Below, in pieces: positions 16,334 to 25,009 of a DNA stretch of 37,321 nucleotides. How positions within the stretch are numbered: position 1 is the stretch's first letter; every line of letters begins with the position of its first letter. Source of the stretch: Planctomycetota bacterium. Its GTDB lineage: Bacteria; Planctomycetota; Brocadiia; JAADGH01. A model generated the notes under the pieces. That model was not told the origin of the DNA. It ran no database searches and worked only from the letters and a program-made list of their open reading frames with translations. The DNA is taken from positions 1 through 37,321 of the forward strand of contig JAADGH010000031.1 in NCBI GenBank assembly GCA_013152475.1, in the 5' to 3' direction. The position numbers and the translations under genes were made by a program.

Positions 16334-18520
16334 ATGCGAAAGCAAATCATGGTGGTCATGGGCATGATGCTCGTCGCGTTGGCGTCGTCGGCCCAGGTTG
16401 CCCCGCCGAAGGAGGACCTCATCGCCGGGCCACCGAAGGGCCCGTGGCGGCGGCTGTTCCTCGATGCCATGGTCGTCGAACAGCAGGACGGTCTGGCCCG
16501 CATATTCCATGCGGCGGAGAAATACGATGGCAATCCCGTCATCAGGAAGGACAGGCCCTGGGAGGGTCGGTCCTCCTACTCCGGTCCCTACCTCTACGGC
16601 ACGGTCATGTGGGACGAGGGCAGGCTGCGCATGTGGTACCACTGCCACGACGGCGGCTACCGCAACTGCTACGCCGAATCGACCGACGGCATCCACTGGA
16701 CCAAGCCGAACCTCGGCCTGCGCGAGTTCGACGGGTCGAAGGACAACAACCTCTACCTCACCGTCACCCAGGACCCGAACGAGAACCCGCTGCGCAAGAG
16801 CGCCGGCCAGTGCCACAACGCCAGCGTCATCAAGCGCCCCTGGGAACCCGACCCGAACAAGCGATACGTCCTCTTCTGCTACGGCGTGGACTACCGCAAG
16901 GCCCGCGCGGCATTCTCGCCGGATGGGCTCCGCTGGACGTTCGTTCCCGAGACGGCGGAGAAGGCGCTCTTCCCGTCGGCGGACGTGCTGAATTTCTTCT
17001 ATGATCCCTACAGACGGCGATACGTGGCCACCATCAAGACCAGCAGCCGGCGCGGACGGGCGGCAACGGTGGGCGTGTCGAGGGACGGCCTGCAATGGGA
17101 GATGCTCGCGAAGGGGCCGGTCATGGTGGCCGACGATCTCGATCCCGATGCGACCCAGATCTACGGCATGCCCGTCTTCCCCTATCAGGGCCTCTACATC
17201 GGCCAGGCATGGATCTACAACTCGCGCTGGTTCAAGTACGGCGGTTACACCGACCAGCGCATGTACGAGGTCGAGAAGGACAGCCCCTGTACGATGGACG
17301 TCCAGCTCGCCTGGAGCTGGGACCTCATCAACTGGACGCGCACGCCCGAGCGCGGGCAGTTCATCCCGCGCGGCAAGAAAGGGGAGTTCGACTCCGACAT
17401 GATCTACACCGCCACCGCCCCGGTGCAGGTGAACGACCAGCTCTACTTCTACTACGGCGGATGGGCCGGCGCACACAACAGCGGGAAGGCAAAGGCCAAC
17501 ATCGGCCTGGCGATCCTTCGCCTCGACGGCTTCTGCTCCATGCAGGCCGGCGAGAAGGAGGGCTGGCTCATCAGCCGGCGCGAGGTCCTGGCCGTGCCCA
17601 AGGTCACGATCAATGCAAAAACGGAGGGCGACGGCTATGTCGTTGGAGAGATTCTCGACGCGAACAACAATGTCCTCAAGGGATTCTCGCGCGACGAGTG
17701 CATCCCCTTCAAGGGCGATTCGGTGCGGCACGTCCTGGAATGGAAGACGAAGGCACTCGACAAGTCGCAGATCGAAGGCGACAAGAAGTTTCGGTTCTTC
17801 CTGAAAAACGCCAATCTGTATTCCTACCTCCCCGATCCAACGCCTCCGCCCTCGACCGTGATCTACGACCCGTCGAAGAACGGCGGCCGGCTTCCATGGG
17901 ACAAGAGAATCCCCGTGGAACAGCAGTTCGGCCGAGGCGGCATTGCGTCGGGATTCAAGGTCGTGAAGGAGGGGAATCTGGCCTACCTCGACATGCACAG
18001 CGTCGCCTCCGCCAAGACGCGGGCAAACGCCATCAAGTCGGCCGTGTTCTACGACGACACCGACTGGTGCGTGGAGGCGTGGTACCGCCTGGCCGATAAG
18101 GGCGACGAGCCGAACTACGGCCTGGCGACATTCGTCAACTCGCCGAACGGCCGCAATGCATCCATCTACATGAGCGACAAGGAGGTCGGCATCCTCAGCA
18201 CCGATGGCGGCGCACACAAGGTGCTCAAGGCGGTGCCCATGGACACGACCGACGGCTTTCACTGGTATCGCCTTGTCCACACGGGCGGGAGCAAGGGCGA
18301 CATCGCGCTGCATGTTGACGGCAAGGAAGTTATTCACATGCCCTACACAAACCTGCACCGGCGCGACCGCACCACGATCAACATCTCCTTCGGTCCAAAC
18401 GCCGCCCACCGCGAGGGACGGCTACATGTCGCGAAGTTCGGCTACCGCATCGGAAGCACCGACCCGATCTTCGGGCCGGTAAATAAATCCGGCGTGGGAG
18501 TAACGTTGGAGAAACGATAA
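16334..18520 (+). CDS. Secreted beta-propeller (GH32/43-like) protein with C-terminal LamG-like domain
   Basis: 728 residues from ATG 16334, with GGAGAGG 6-7 nt upstream; a GTG directly before is possible. A signal peptide covers about residues 1-21 (VVMGMMLVALASSAQ). Residues about 30-510 show the repeating pattern of a five-bladed propeller as in GH32/GH43/GH68-like proteins: RRLFLDAMVVEQQDG, LRMWYHCHDGG, CYAESTDGIHWTKPNLGL, AFSPDGLRWTF, VGVSRDGLQWEML. The C-terminal 170 residues (about 560-728) look like a concanavalin/LamG sandwich (DTDWCVEAWYRLAD, FHWYRLVHTGG, IALHVDGKEVIH). The bladed domain suggests binding or cleavage of plant or algal glycans outside the cell. Catalytic acids are not obvious. 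A UroD-like gene follows after 30 nt. Confidence 0.75.
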   Translation: MRKQIMVVMGMMLVALASSAQVAPPKEDLIAGPPKGPWRRLFLDAMVVEQQDGLARIFHAAEKYDGNPVIRKDRPWEGRSSYSGPYLYGTVMWDEGRLRMWYHCHDGGYRNCYAESTDGIHWTKPNLGLREFDGSKDNNLYLTVTQDPNENPLRKSAGQCHNASVIKRPWEPDPNKRYVLFCYGVDYRKARAAFSPDGLRWTFVPETAEKALFPSADVLNFFYDPYRRRYVATIKTSSRRGRAATVGVSRDGLQWEMLAKGPVMVADDLDPDATQIYGMPVFPYQGLYIGQAWIYNSRWFKYGGYTDQRMYEVEKDSPCTMDVQLAWSWDLINWTRTPERGQFIPRGKKGEFDSDMIYTATAPVQVNDQLYFYYGGWAGAHNSGKAKANIGLAILRLDGFCSMQAGEKEGWLISRREVLAVPKVTINAKTEGDGYVVGEILDANNNVLKGFSRDECIPFKGDSVRHVLEWKTKALDKSQIEGDKKFRFFLKNANLYSYLPDPTPPPSTVIYDPSKNGGRLPWDKRIPVEQQFGRGGIASGFKVVKEGNLAYLDMHSVASAKTRANAIKSAVFYDDTDWCVEAWYRLADKGDEPNYGLATFVNSPNGRNASIYMSDKEVGILSTDGGAHKVLKAVPMDTTDGFHWYRLVHTGGSKGDIALHVDGKEVIHMPYTNLHRRDRTTINISFGPNAAHREGRLHVAKFGYRIGSTDPIFGPVNKSGVGVTLEKR

Positions 18521-18550
18521 CCAACAAATCCTTAGGAGCAAGCGAAAACA

Positions 18551-19633
18551 ATGTCTGAGATGACCGGCGTTGAACGAATCGGAAACATCTTTAAACGCGA
18601 ACCCGTGGACCGCATCGGACTCTTCGAGCACTTTTGGGGCGACACGCTCAAGAAGTGGCGTGAGCAAGGCCACATCCCCGAAGGGGTGGACCTGCCCACT
18701 CACTTCGGCTTCGACTGCTGCACGTGCGGGACCTTCAATATGGTCGCCGACCTCGACTTCGAACCCGAAGTCCTGGAGGAGACCGAGGAGACCCGCCTCA
18801 CCCGCGACGGCAACGGGGCCGTCCTGCGCCGCCACAAACTCCACAACGCCACACCGGAGCACGTGGACTTCGCCGTCAAGGAACGCCCCGCGTGGGAGGA
18901 GCTCATCAAGCCCAAGCTCACCCCGGAACGCCGACGCATCAAGTTCGAGGACTACCGCAATGCCAGGAAACACGCGCAGGAGACGGAGCGCTTCTTCTTC
19001 TGGGCCGGGACGAATGTCTTCGAGCTGATGCACCCCGTCTGCGGCCACGAGTATATGCTCATGGGCATGGCCCTCGATCCCGACTGGATCAAGGACATGG
19101 TGAACACCTATGCCGACCTGATCATCGCGCTCATGGAAACCCTCTTCGCCGAGGAGGGCAAGCCGGACGGCATCTGGTTCTACGAAGACATGGGCTTCAA
19201 GCAGCGGCCCTTCATGTCGCCGGAGATGTACCGGGAGATCGTCCAGCCGGGCCACAAGAAGACCTTCGACTTCTGCCACTCCCAGGACCTGCCCGTGCTG
19301 ATTCATTCGTGCGGCTACGTCGAGCCGCTCGTCCCCGGCCTCATCGAGGCGGGGATGGACTGTCTGCAGGTGATCGAGATCAAGGCCGGCATGGACCTCC
19401 TCCGGTTGAAGGAAAACTACGGCGACCGGATCGTTCTCTGCGGCGGCATGGACGCGCGCAATCTTGTTGCCAACGACATCGATGCCATCCGCGCGGAGCT
19501 GAGCGAGAAAATCCCCGTCGTCATGAAGGACTCCGGCTACATCCTCCACTCGGACCACTCCATCCCGACGACAACCGACTACGAGACCTATCGCTTCTTC
19601 GTGGACGAGGGACTGAGGCTGGGGACGTACTGA
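18551..19633 (+). CDS. Uroporphyrinogen decarboxylase family (MtaA/CmuA-like) protein
   Basis: 360 residues; the ATG is preceded by TTAGGAGCAAGCGAAAACA. The UroD-family TIM barrel is recognised by the N-terminal KREPVDRIGLFEHFW, the central MGMALDPDWIKDMVNTYADL, the HSCGYVEPLVPGLIEAGMD segment with the zinc-type His and Cys, and the closing KIPVVMKDSGYILHSDHSIP region. True heme HemE lacks the HxCG zinc motif; methylcobamide:CoM methyltransferases and related demethylases have it, so a corrinoid- or one-carbon-linked methyl transfer or a glycan-associated role is more likely than heme synthesis. Such UroD-like genes are often found among sugar catabolic genes in this type of genome. It may be co-transcribed with the preceding propeller gene (30-nt gap). 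Confidence 0.85.
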   Translation: MSEMTGVERIGNIFKREPVDRIGLFEHFWGDTLKKWREQGHIPEGVDLPTHFGFDCCTCGTFNMVADLDFEPEVLEETEETRLTRDGNGAVLRRHKLHNATPEHVDFAVKERPAWEELIKPKLTPERRRIKFEDYRNARKHAQETERFFFWAGTNVFELMHPVCGHEYMLMGMALDPDWIKDMVNTYADLIIALMETLFAEEGKPDGIWFYEDMGFKQRPFMSPEMYREIVQPGHKKTFDFCHSQDLPVLIHSCGYVEPLVPGLIEAGMDCLQVIEIKAGMDLLRLKENYGDRIVLCGGMDARNLVANDIDAIRAELSEKIPVVMKDSGYILHSDHSIPTTTDYETYRFFVDEGLRLGTY

Positions 19634-19772
19634 GGAAGAACAGGAACGCCGGCGAGGCGGTCGTGGTGGACAGCCCTGGCAGGGGTGCGAAATCGATCAG
19701 GCGGGAACGGGGGCCTCGAAAATTTCACTTTTGCGATAATCTGATGCGCTCCGCTTCCGATTCTTCTGGACC

Positions 19773-19857
19773 TTCCTCCCCGACTCGATTCCGATCAGCG
19801 CAATCCACTCTCTGGAGTCAGATTGCACTTGACAAGCGACGGTCCTTTCCATAGGGT
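19773..19857 (+). promoter_or_regulatory. Conserved upstream element and promoter of the DUF3604/C45 pair
   Basis: A 33-nt block (19773-19805, core CCGACTCGATTCCGATC) is 30/33 identical to one at 22568-22600. It is followed after exactly 23 nt by TTGACA (19829-19834), a 17-nt spacer and a poor -10, TAGGGT (19852-19857). The weak -10 together with the upstream block suggests an activator-dependent promoter. The rest of 19634-19892 holds no gene that I can support. Confidence 0.55.
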
Positions 19858-19892
19858 GCTGCGGAAAGGATCGAAACGGAAGGAGCTGGCGC

Positions 19893-21383
19893 GTGCCCAT
19901 CTACTGGGGAGATATCCACAACCACTGCGGAATCAGCTATGGCTACGGCACGCTGGAGAATGCCCTTGCCAACGCGCAAAAACAGCTTGATGTCTGCGCC
20001 GTCACCGGCCACGCCATGTGGCCCGACATGCCCGACGACCGGGAGAACTTCGGGTTCGTCATCGACTTCCACAAAAAGGGCTTCGCCAAGCTGGCCGCCG
20101 ATTGGGAGAATACACAGACAGAGGTCGAGCAAGCCAACCGCCCGGGCGAATTCGTCACCTTTCACAGCTACGAAATCCACTCCTCCGCCTTCGGCGACCA
20201 CCACGTCCTCTCGCCGAAGCCTTGTCCCATCCTCCCCGCCGACAGCCCGGCCGACCTCCACGAAAAGCTCACACCATACAACGCCATGGTGATCCCCCAC
20301 CATGTGGCCTACCGCCAGGGCTATCGCGGGATCAACTGGGATGCATACGACCCCGCCCGGGGTGCGGTGGTGGAGATCTACTCGAAGCACGGATGCGGCC
20401 TCACGGAGCGCTCCCCCTACAACTACCTTCACACCATGGGCCCGCGCGACTCGCGTTCGACCGTCGTATGGGGACTGCAACAGGGAAAGCGCTTTGGCTT
20501 TGCCGGGTCCACCGACCACCACGCGGGCTTCCCCGGCTCCTATGGCGACGGCCGCGTGGCGATCGTGGCCGACCGGCTTTCCCGCCCCGCCATCATGGCT
20601 GCCATTCGCTCGCGGCGGACGTACTGCGTCACAGGAGACAAGATCGTCCTGGATTTTCGCGTCGGCAAAGCCATGTTCGGCGAGGAGGCGTCGATCGAAG
20701 GCCCCAGACCCATTCGATTCACATTGCGCGGGAGCGATGCCTTCGAGCGAGTGGTCCTCTACAAGAACGGCCTCCCGTGGCGGTGGTACTCGCCCCTCGA
20801 CCTGAAAGGCCCCGCCGGAAACGGACGCTTCAAAGTCCGCGTCGAGCTCGGATGGGGGCGCGACGCGGAACCGTATGCGTGGAAGGCGAGCGTCGCGCTG
20901 AAAGGCGGAAAACTCCTCGGCGCCGAGCCGTGCTTCCGGGGGCGCAGCATCCTCGCGCCGAGGCCCGGCGACCCGGACTACACCGAGGCGAACGACCTGG
21001 ACAACGAGATCGAGGGCCGGTCGGCCGACGGCATCCAATGGCGGTGCATGTCCTTCGCCAACATCTCAACACAGCACTCGGCCACCTCCGCCATGATCCT
21101 GGAGATCGAAGGCGACGAGGCGACGGAGCTGGCCTGCGTGGTGAACGCCCAGCGCTTCGCCCACTCCATCGGCGACCTGCTCCGGGGCGGGCGAGTACAC
21201 TACGAGATGCCCTTCGCGTCGGAGGCCGTCGTCGTGCATCGCGCCGTGCCGGCGGCGGAGTACGACGTGTCCGGCCAGGTGGAGGATGCGGCCGACCTCG
21301 CACCCGGCGACTTCTATTTTCTCGAGGCGATCCAGTTCAACGGGCAGTGCGCCTGGTCGAGTCCGATATGGGCGTTGAAATGA
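19893..21383 (+). CDS. DUF3604-like PHP-superfamily metal-dependent hydrolase
   Basis: 496 residues from GTG 19893, with GAAGGAGC 7-14 nt upstream. The start YWGDIHNHCG (metal-binding His8 and similar), the ENALANAQKQLDVCAVTGH segment, IPHHVAY, VVEIYSKHG, and STDHHAG with its metal-binding Asp and His are the DUF3604/PHP-type motifs. The C-terminal third (about 265-496) is a beta-rich domain with GSDAFERVVLYKNG, usual in DUF3604 proteins. The family is frequent in planctomycete-like genomes and often accompanies glycan or sulfatase genes; its substrate is not established to my knowledge. There is no signal peptide. It is followed after 45 nt by a C45-type gene, probably in the same transcript. 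Confidence 0.82.
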   Translation: MPIYWGDIHNHCGISYGYGTLENALANAQKQLDVCAVTGHAMWPDMPDDRENFGFVIDFHKKGFAKLAADWENTQTEVEQANRPGEFVTFHSYEIHSSAFGDHHVLSPKPCPILPADSPADLHEKLTPYNAMVIPHHVAYRQGYRGINWDAYDPARGAVVEIYSKHGCGLTERSPYNYLHTMGPRDSRSTVVWGLQQGKRFGFAGSTDHHAGFPGSYGDGRVAIVADRLSRPAIMAAIRSRRTYCVTGDKIVLDFRVGKAMFGEEASIEGPRPIRFTLRGSDAFERVVLYKNGLPWRWYSPLDLKGPAGNGRFKVRVELGWGRDAEPYAWKASVALKGGKLLGAEPCFRGRSILAPRPGDPDYTEANDLDNEIEGRSADGIQWRCMSFANISTQHSATSAMILEIEGDEATELACVVNAQRFAHSIGDLLRGGRVHYEMPFASEAVVVHRAVPAAEYDVSGQVEDAADLAPGDFYFLEAIQFNGQCAWSSPIWALK

Positions 21384-21428
21384 TGGGGGGATGGAAGAGC
21401 CAGCGGCAAAGACGCAGCGGAGGTAGTC

Positions 21429-22421
21429 ATGTTCTACATCGACTGTTCCGGCAGCCCACGCGAGGTGGGCGTGCAGCACGGCCGGTTCCTGCAGGAGGAG
21501 ATTGCACGGGCCTTTGAGGAATGGAAAGCCGAGCGCTGGCTCGCCGATGACCTGGCCCCCGCGCGGGAGCGGATGTTGACCTATCTCGGGGCCCACTATC
21601 CCGAGATGATCGAGGAGATGGAGGGCATCGCCCAGGGCGCGGGCGTGGACTTTGCTGTGCCCTTCGCCCTCACCGCCTTCAACTCCGTCTATCCCGCCTT
21701 GATGAATTGCTCGGTCTTCGCCGTCCGCAGCAAGGAGCCGCGCGGCTGCGTAGGCAAGACCCATGACATCAATGTTGTCGAGCAGCGCTGGGGGCTGGTG
21801 CAGAAGATCACCTACAAGAACGGCATGCGTATGATCCGCTGCGGATCGGTGGGATCGCTCTGGACCGTGGCCGGGATCAACGAGCGCGGCATCGCCGTCG
21901 CCACGGCCTCCGCCCCGCGCTTCACGGGACAGGAGGGCTTCGGTGTGCCCCAACACGCCGGCCCGACGCCCGTGCTCTATCGCTGCCGGACCGTGCCCGA
22001 GGCGCTGGATGAGCTCTCGGGCATGCTTTTCGCCGGCAAGGGCCTGAACATGGCCCTCGCCGATGCGCTGGGCGGTGTGGCGGCGGTGGAGAAGTCCTTC
22101 GACCGGCAGTCGGTCCGCCATCCCCGCAGAGGCCCGGCCTTCGCGACGAACCACTACGTCGGGAAGGGCATGACCGCCCCCGGGGCGAAGGGGTCGGGGA
22201 ACTCGGTCGACCGGTTCAGCAAGCTGAAAAAGGCCCTTCGGCCGGGCGCATTTGCCGACCCGGTGGCCAAGCTCAAGGCGGTCTGTTCCGACCCGACCGG
22301 CCCCGGGGCGATCTGCCGGGAGTCCACGCTGACGGCCTTCGTCTGCGATCCCGGCCGATGCCAGCTCTGGGTCTGCCCCGGCACACCGACCGTCGAGTCG
22401 TGGATGCGCCTCCGGATCTGA
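21429..22421 (+). CDS. Peptidase C45 / acyl-CoA:6-aminopenicillanate acyltransferase-like Ntn hydrolase
   Basis: 330 residues; the ATG is preceded by GCGGAGGTAGTC. The C45 pattern is visible: REVGVQHGRFLQEEI near residue 11, the DLAPARERMLTYLGAHYPEMIEEMEGIAQGAG helix region, autoproteolytic nucleophile Cys94 in MNCSVFAVR, and GKTHDINVVEQRW at about 109-121, followed by the AGINERGIAVATAS strands. The family processes itself before the Cys, then hydrolyses or transfers acyl groups on amides; usual homologues have a Gly-Cys junction, here Asn-Cys. Natural roles in bacteria include N-acyl amino-acid or peptide amide hydrolysis. It follows the DUF3604 protein in a two-gene unit. No export signal is seen. 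Confidence 0.85.
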   Translation: MFYIDCSGSPREVGVQHGRFLQEEIARAFEEWKAERWLADDLAPARERMLTYLGAHYPEMIEEMEGIAQGAGVDFAVPFALTAFNSVYPALMNCSVFAVRSKEPRGCVGKTHDINVVEQRWGLVQKITYKNGMRMIRCGSVGSLWTVAGINERGIAVATASAPRFTGQEGFGVPQHAGPTPVLYRCRTVPEALDELSGMLFAGKGLNMALADALGGVAAVEKSFDRQSVRHPRRGPAFATNHYVGKGMTAPGAKGSGNSVDRFSKLKKALRPGAFADPVAKLKAVCSDPTGPGAICRESTLTAFVCDPGRCQLWVCPGTPTVESWMRLRI

Positions 22422-22567
22422 GCCGGCGCGTCCACCGAGCGCCGACGGCCCCCAAGACGTCAAAGGTGAATTCTCTTTTCTCCAGCATTGCAGGATGATG
22501 TCCCGGGAATGACCGCTTTGGCGTCCTGGCTTTCTGCGTGGGCGGTGGCTTCGCGCGTCGCTTTCGC

Positions 22568-22652
22568 TTCCTCTCCGACTCGATTCCGATCGGCGCTATC
22601 GGCTCACCCCGGTCCGAAATCCCTTGACTCCGCAGCCTAAAACTGATATAAA
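22568..22652 (+). promoter_or_regulatory. Conserved upstream element and promoter of the T2SS operon
   Basis: The 33-nt block 22568-22600 (core CCGACTCGATTCCGATC) repeats 19773-19805 with three differences. TTGACT (22624-22629) lies 23 nt after it, exactly as in the other copy, and a 17-nt spacer leads to TATAAA (22647-22652), a good housekeeping-type promoter. The leader to the gspD ATG at 22736 is about 80 nt. The remainder of 22422-22735 shows no gene. Confidence 0.65.
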
Positions 22653-22735
22653 GGACTGGATTGAAAGTGGGTGGAATCTGTACCCCCGAGGGGTGGCCTC
22701 GGAAAACCGTTTCTCTGCCGCCGGCAAGGAGGATC

Positions 22736-24682
22736 ATGTTGCCCTGCGGCTTCCGACATGCGGCGTGCGCGTCGTTCATCCTGCTCCTCGCCCTCGCACC
22801 GGCCGGCCTGTGCCGGGCCCAGCCCAAAGAGGAGCTCGTCGAGCTCACGTTCTCCGAGGACGTGGACATCCGCGTCATTGTGGACTATGTCAGCACACGC
22901 CTCAACAAACGATTCCTCTACGACGAGACCCTCCAGGGGACCGTCACCATCCGCTCCCCCGGCCGCGTGCCCCTCGCGTCGCTCTACTCCCTCCTCGAAT
23001 CCATCCTCCAGATGAAGGGCTTCGCCATGATCCCGGCGGGGGACTGGATCAAGATCGTCAAGAGCGCCGACATCCAGAAACAGGCCACGAAGATCCTCAC
23101 CCCCCAAGAGACCGCCAAGCTCCCGAAGGGCGACCAGGTCGCCACCCAGGTCATCCAGCTCGAACACGCCAGCGTCGAGGACGCCGTCCAGCTCGTCACC
23201 CCTTTCCTCACCACCCCCGGCGGCAGCGCCCAGGCCGTGCAGGGCACCGACTTCATCATCATCACCGACTACGGATCGAACCTGAAACGAATCGTGAACC
23301 TGGTTCAACTGATGGACCAGGAGAAACCGGCCGTCCTCACAAAGACGATTCCCCTCAAACATATTTTTGCAAAAGCGACCGCCGAGAAACTCGACCGCAT
23401 CCTCTCCGCCGCCGCCGGCACCCCGGCCCAAAAGCCGGAGCCCGGCGGGACCGTCGAGCTCACCCGCGCCCTCGTGGAACCGGACGCCCGGACCAACTCG
23501 ATCCTCGTCGTCGGCTACGCCTCCCAGGTGAAGCCGGTGGAGCAGATCATCGCCGGACTCGACGTCCAGACGACCCAGGGCCCCGGACGGACACAGTTCT
23601 ATCACCTCGACAATGTCAAGTGCGATGAGGCCGTCAAGACACTCACCAGCATCCTCGAGGCCACCGCCGCCAAGAAGGGCAAGGAGGGGGAAGGCGGCGC
23701 CGTCAAGGCCATCGCCGACGTGAACACCAACTCCATCATCGTCGTCGCGCCCCCCGAGGAGCAGGTCGAGATCGCGGCGATCGTCAAGGGCCTCGACTTC
23801 GCTCGGCCGCAGGTCCTGATCGACGCCATGGTCGTGGAGGCATCGAAGGACGTCGCCACGGACCTCGGCGTGGAGGTCTACACCTTCCCCAACTCCCGCC
23901 ACGGCGTAAAGACCTTCGGCTACACCTCCATGGGCCCGGGCCGGACGGGCACGCCCCAGTCGGTCACCCAACTGCCCGGCGGCCAGCGCGTCTTCAACCC
24001 GCTCGGCGGCCTGACCGCGGGCTTCTTCAAATCCAGCCAGCTCCCGCTGGTGGTGAACGCCCTCACCACCAAGGCCAATGGCCGCATCCTGGCCAAGCCG
24101 AACCTGACGGTGAACGATAACCAGAAGGCCAACTTCAAGAGCATCCGTGAGGAGCCCTACACCTCGACCAACGCCATCAACACCTCCACCTCCACCACCT
24201 CCTACGGCGGCAAGGAGGAGGCGGGTATCACCCTCGAAGTCACCCCCCACATCAGCGACGCCAACTACCTGAGCCTCGACGTGACCCTGGAGATCTCCCG
24301 CTTCAGCGGCCCGCCCGCCAACGAGAACGTCCCCCCGCCAAAGGACACCGACCGGGTGGAGACCCAGGTTACCATCGACAACGACTCGACCCTCGTCATC
24401 GGCGGACTGAACATGCGGCGCAAGACCGAAAACATCAGCAAGGTGCCCCTCCTCGGAGACATCCCCGTCCTTGGGGTCCTGTTCCGATCTACGGGCGTCG
24501 GCGATCAGGATATCGTTCTCTACGTGTTCATCACGCCGCAGATCGTGAGAGGGCGCGATTTTGCGCGGGCGGACAAGCTGACCGATAAGCCCCTGAAGCA
24601 CGGACAGAAAAAGCAAGACGCCCTGGACCAGGGCGACGGATGGTGGGGCTGGACCCGCTACTTCAAGGACTGGTTCGATTGA
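22736..24682 (+). CDS. gspD: Type II secretion outer-membrane secretin
   Basis: 648 residues from ATG 22736, which has a perfect AAGGAGGATC ribosome-binding site. A signal peptide covers about residues 1-27 (FILLLALAPAGLCRA). The N0 domain (about 33-100: LTFSEDVDIRVIVDYVS) and the N1-N3 repeats (HASVEDAVQLVTPFL, YHLDNVKCDEAVKTLTSIL, with characteristic TNSIIVVAPPEE segments) are followed by the secretin homology domain (about 420-620), including ILAKPNLTVNDNQKA, EVTPHISDANYLSLDV and the signature VPLLGDIPVLGVLFRS. The pore forms the outer-membrane gate for folded exoproteins. The gene order places it first, and it has no S-domain or pilotin gene nearby. It is separated from gspE by a 221-bp repeat element. 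Confidence 0.95.
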   Translation: MLPCGFRHAACASFILLLALAPAGLCRAQPKEELVELTFSEDVDIRVIVDYVSTRLNKRFLYDETLQGTVTIRSPGRVPLASLYSLLESILQMKGFAMIPAGDWIKIVKSADIQKQATKILTPQETAKLPKGDQVATQVIQLEHASVEDAVQLVTPFLTTPGGSAQAVQGTDFIIITDYGSNLKRIVNLVQLMDQEKPAVLTKTIPLKHIFAKATAEKLDRILSAAAGTPAQKPEPGGTVELTRALVEPDARTNSILVVGYASQVKPVEQIIAGLDVQTTQGPGRTQFYHLDNVKCDEAVKTLTSILEATAAKKGKEGEGGAVKAIADVNTNSIIVVAPPEEQVEIAAIVKGLDFARPQVLIDAMVVEASKDVATDLGVEVYTFPNSRHGVKTFGYTSMGPGRTGTPQSVTQLPGGQRVFNPLGGLTAGFFKSSQLPLVVNALTTKANGRILAKPNLTVNDNQKANFKSIREEPYTSTNAINTSTSTTSYGGKEEAGITLEVTPHISDANYLSLDVTLEISRFSGPPANENVPPPKDTDRVETQVTIDNDSTLVIGGLNMRRKTENISKVPLLGDIPVLGVLFRSTGVGDQDIVLYVFITPQIVRGRDFARADKLTDKPLKHGQKKQDALDQGDGWWGWTRYFKDWFD

Positions 24683-24725
24683 TCCCCGCCGGCCCGATGG
24701 GTTTTCCAACGCGAGTAGAGGGTGT

Positions 24726-24946
24726 CACGCTCAAACCTGTTTAGGGGGCATCAAGAGAACTCATGTTGCCCGAGGAAGCCGACCTTTGGAGTGCACAAGC
24801 CATGCTTGCGCCTTATTGGGCGGGAGCCATGCTGCCGTCCGTGGCCGAAGCATGGCTTCGCCCACACGAAGGCTGGAGCATGGCTCCAGCACTCCAAACC
24901 TTCGCTCCATGAGCATTCTTGATACCCCCTAAACTGTTTGAGCGTG
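24726..24946. mobile_element. MITE-like 221-bp foldback element between gspD and gspE
   Basis: The ends are inverted repeats of 30-31 nt: CACGCTCAAACCTGTTTAG... (24726-24756) and, reading the other strand from 24946, CACGCTCAAACAGTTTAG... (to 24917). They differ by one indel and a few substitutions, and the similarity continues to CTCATG. Inside lies a second inverted pair (TTTGGAGTGC at 24785-24794 with GCACTCCAAA at 24889-24898) and short hairpins with ATG loops at 24846-24860 and 24872-24890. There is no transposase, so it would be non-autonomous. The gene-free stretch 24683-25009 holds nothing else apart from this element and about 65 nt of gspE leader. Confidence 0.65.
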
Positions 24947-25009
24947 TTTTGTCCATATGCGTCCCGCAACAGGAACTACGTAGCGATATGAAGGAACGAC
25001 CGACACCCC

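Noticed and set aside
16256..18409. 717-codon open frame on the minus strand
   Set aside because: It is antisense to the propeller/LamG gene, has no recognisable domain, and its composition is that expected from the complementary frame of a GC-rich gene.
19697..19900. 67-codon open frame on the minus strand before the DUF3604 gene
   Set aside because: It covers the promoter and the conserved 33-bp block in antisense; a partly similar peptide arises antisense to the second copy only because the DNA element is shared.
24722..24922. 66-codon open frame in the MITE-like element
   Set aside because: It follows the palindromic repeat structure, has no ribosome-binding site and no domain; the inverted ends explain the sequence better.
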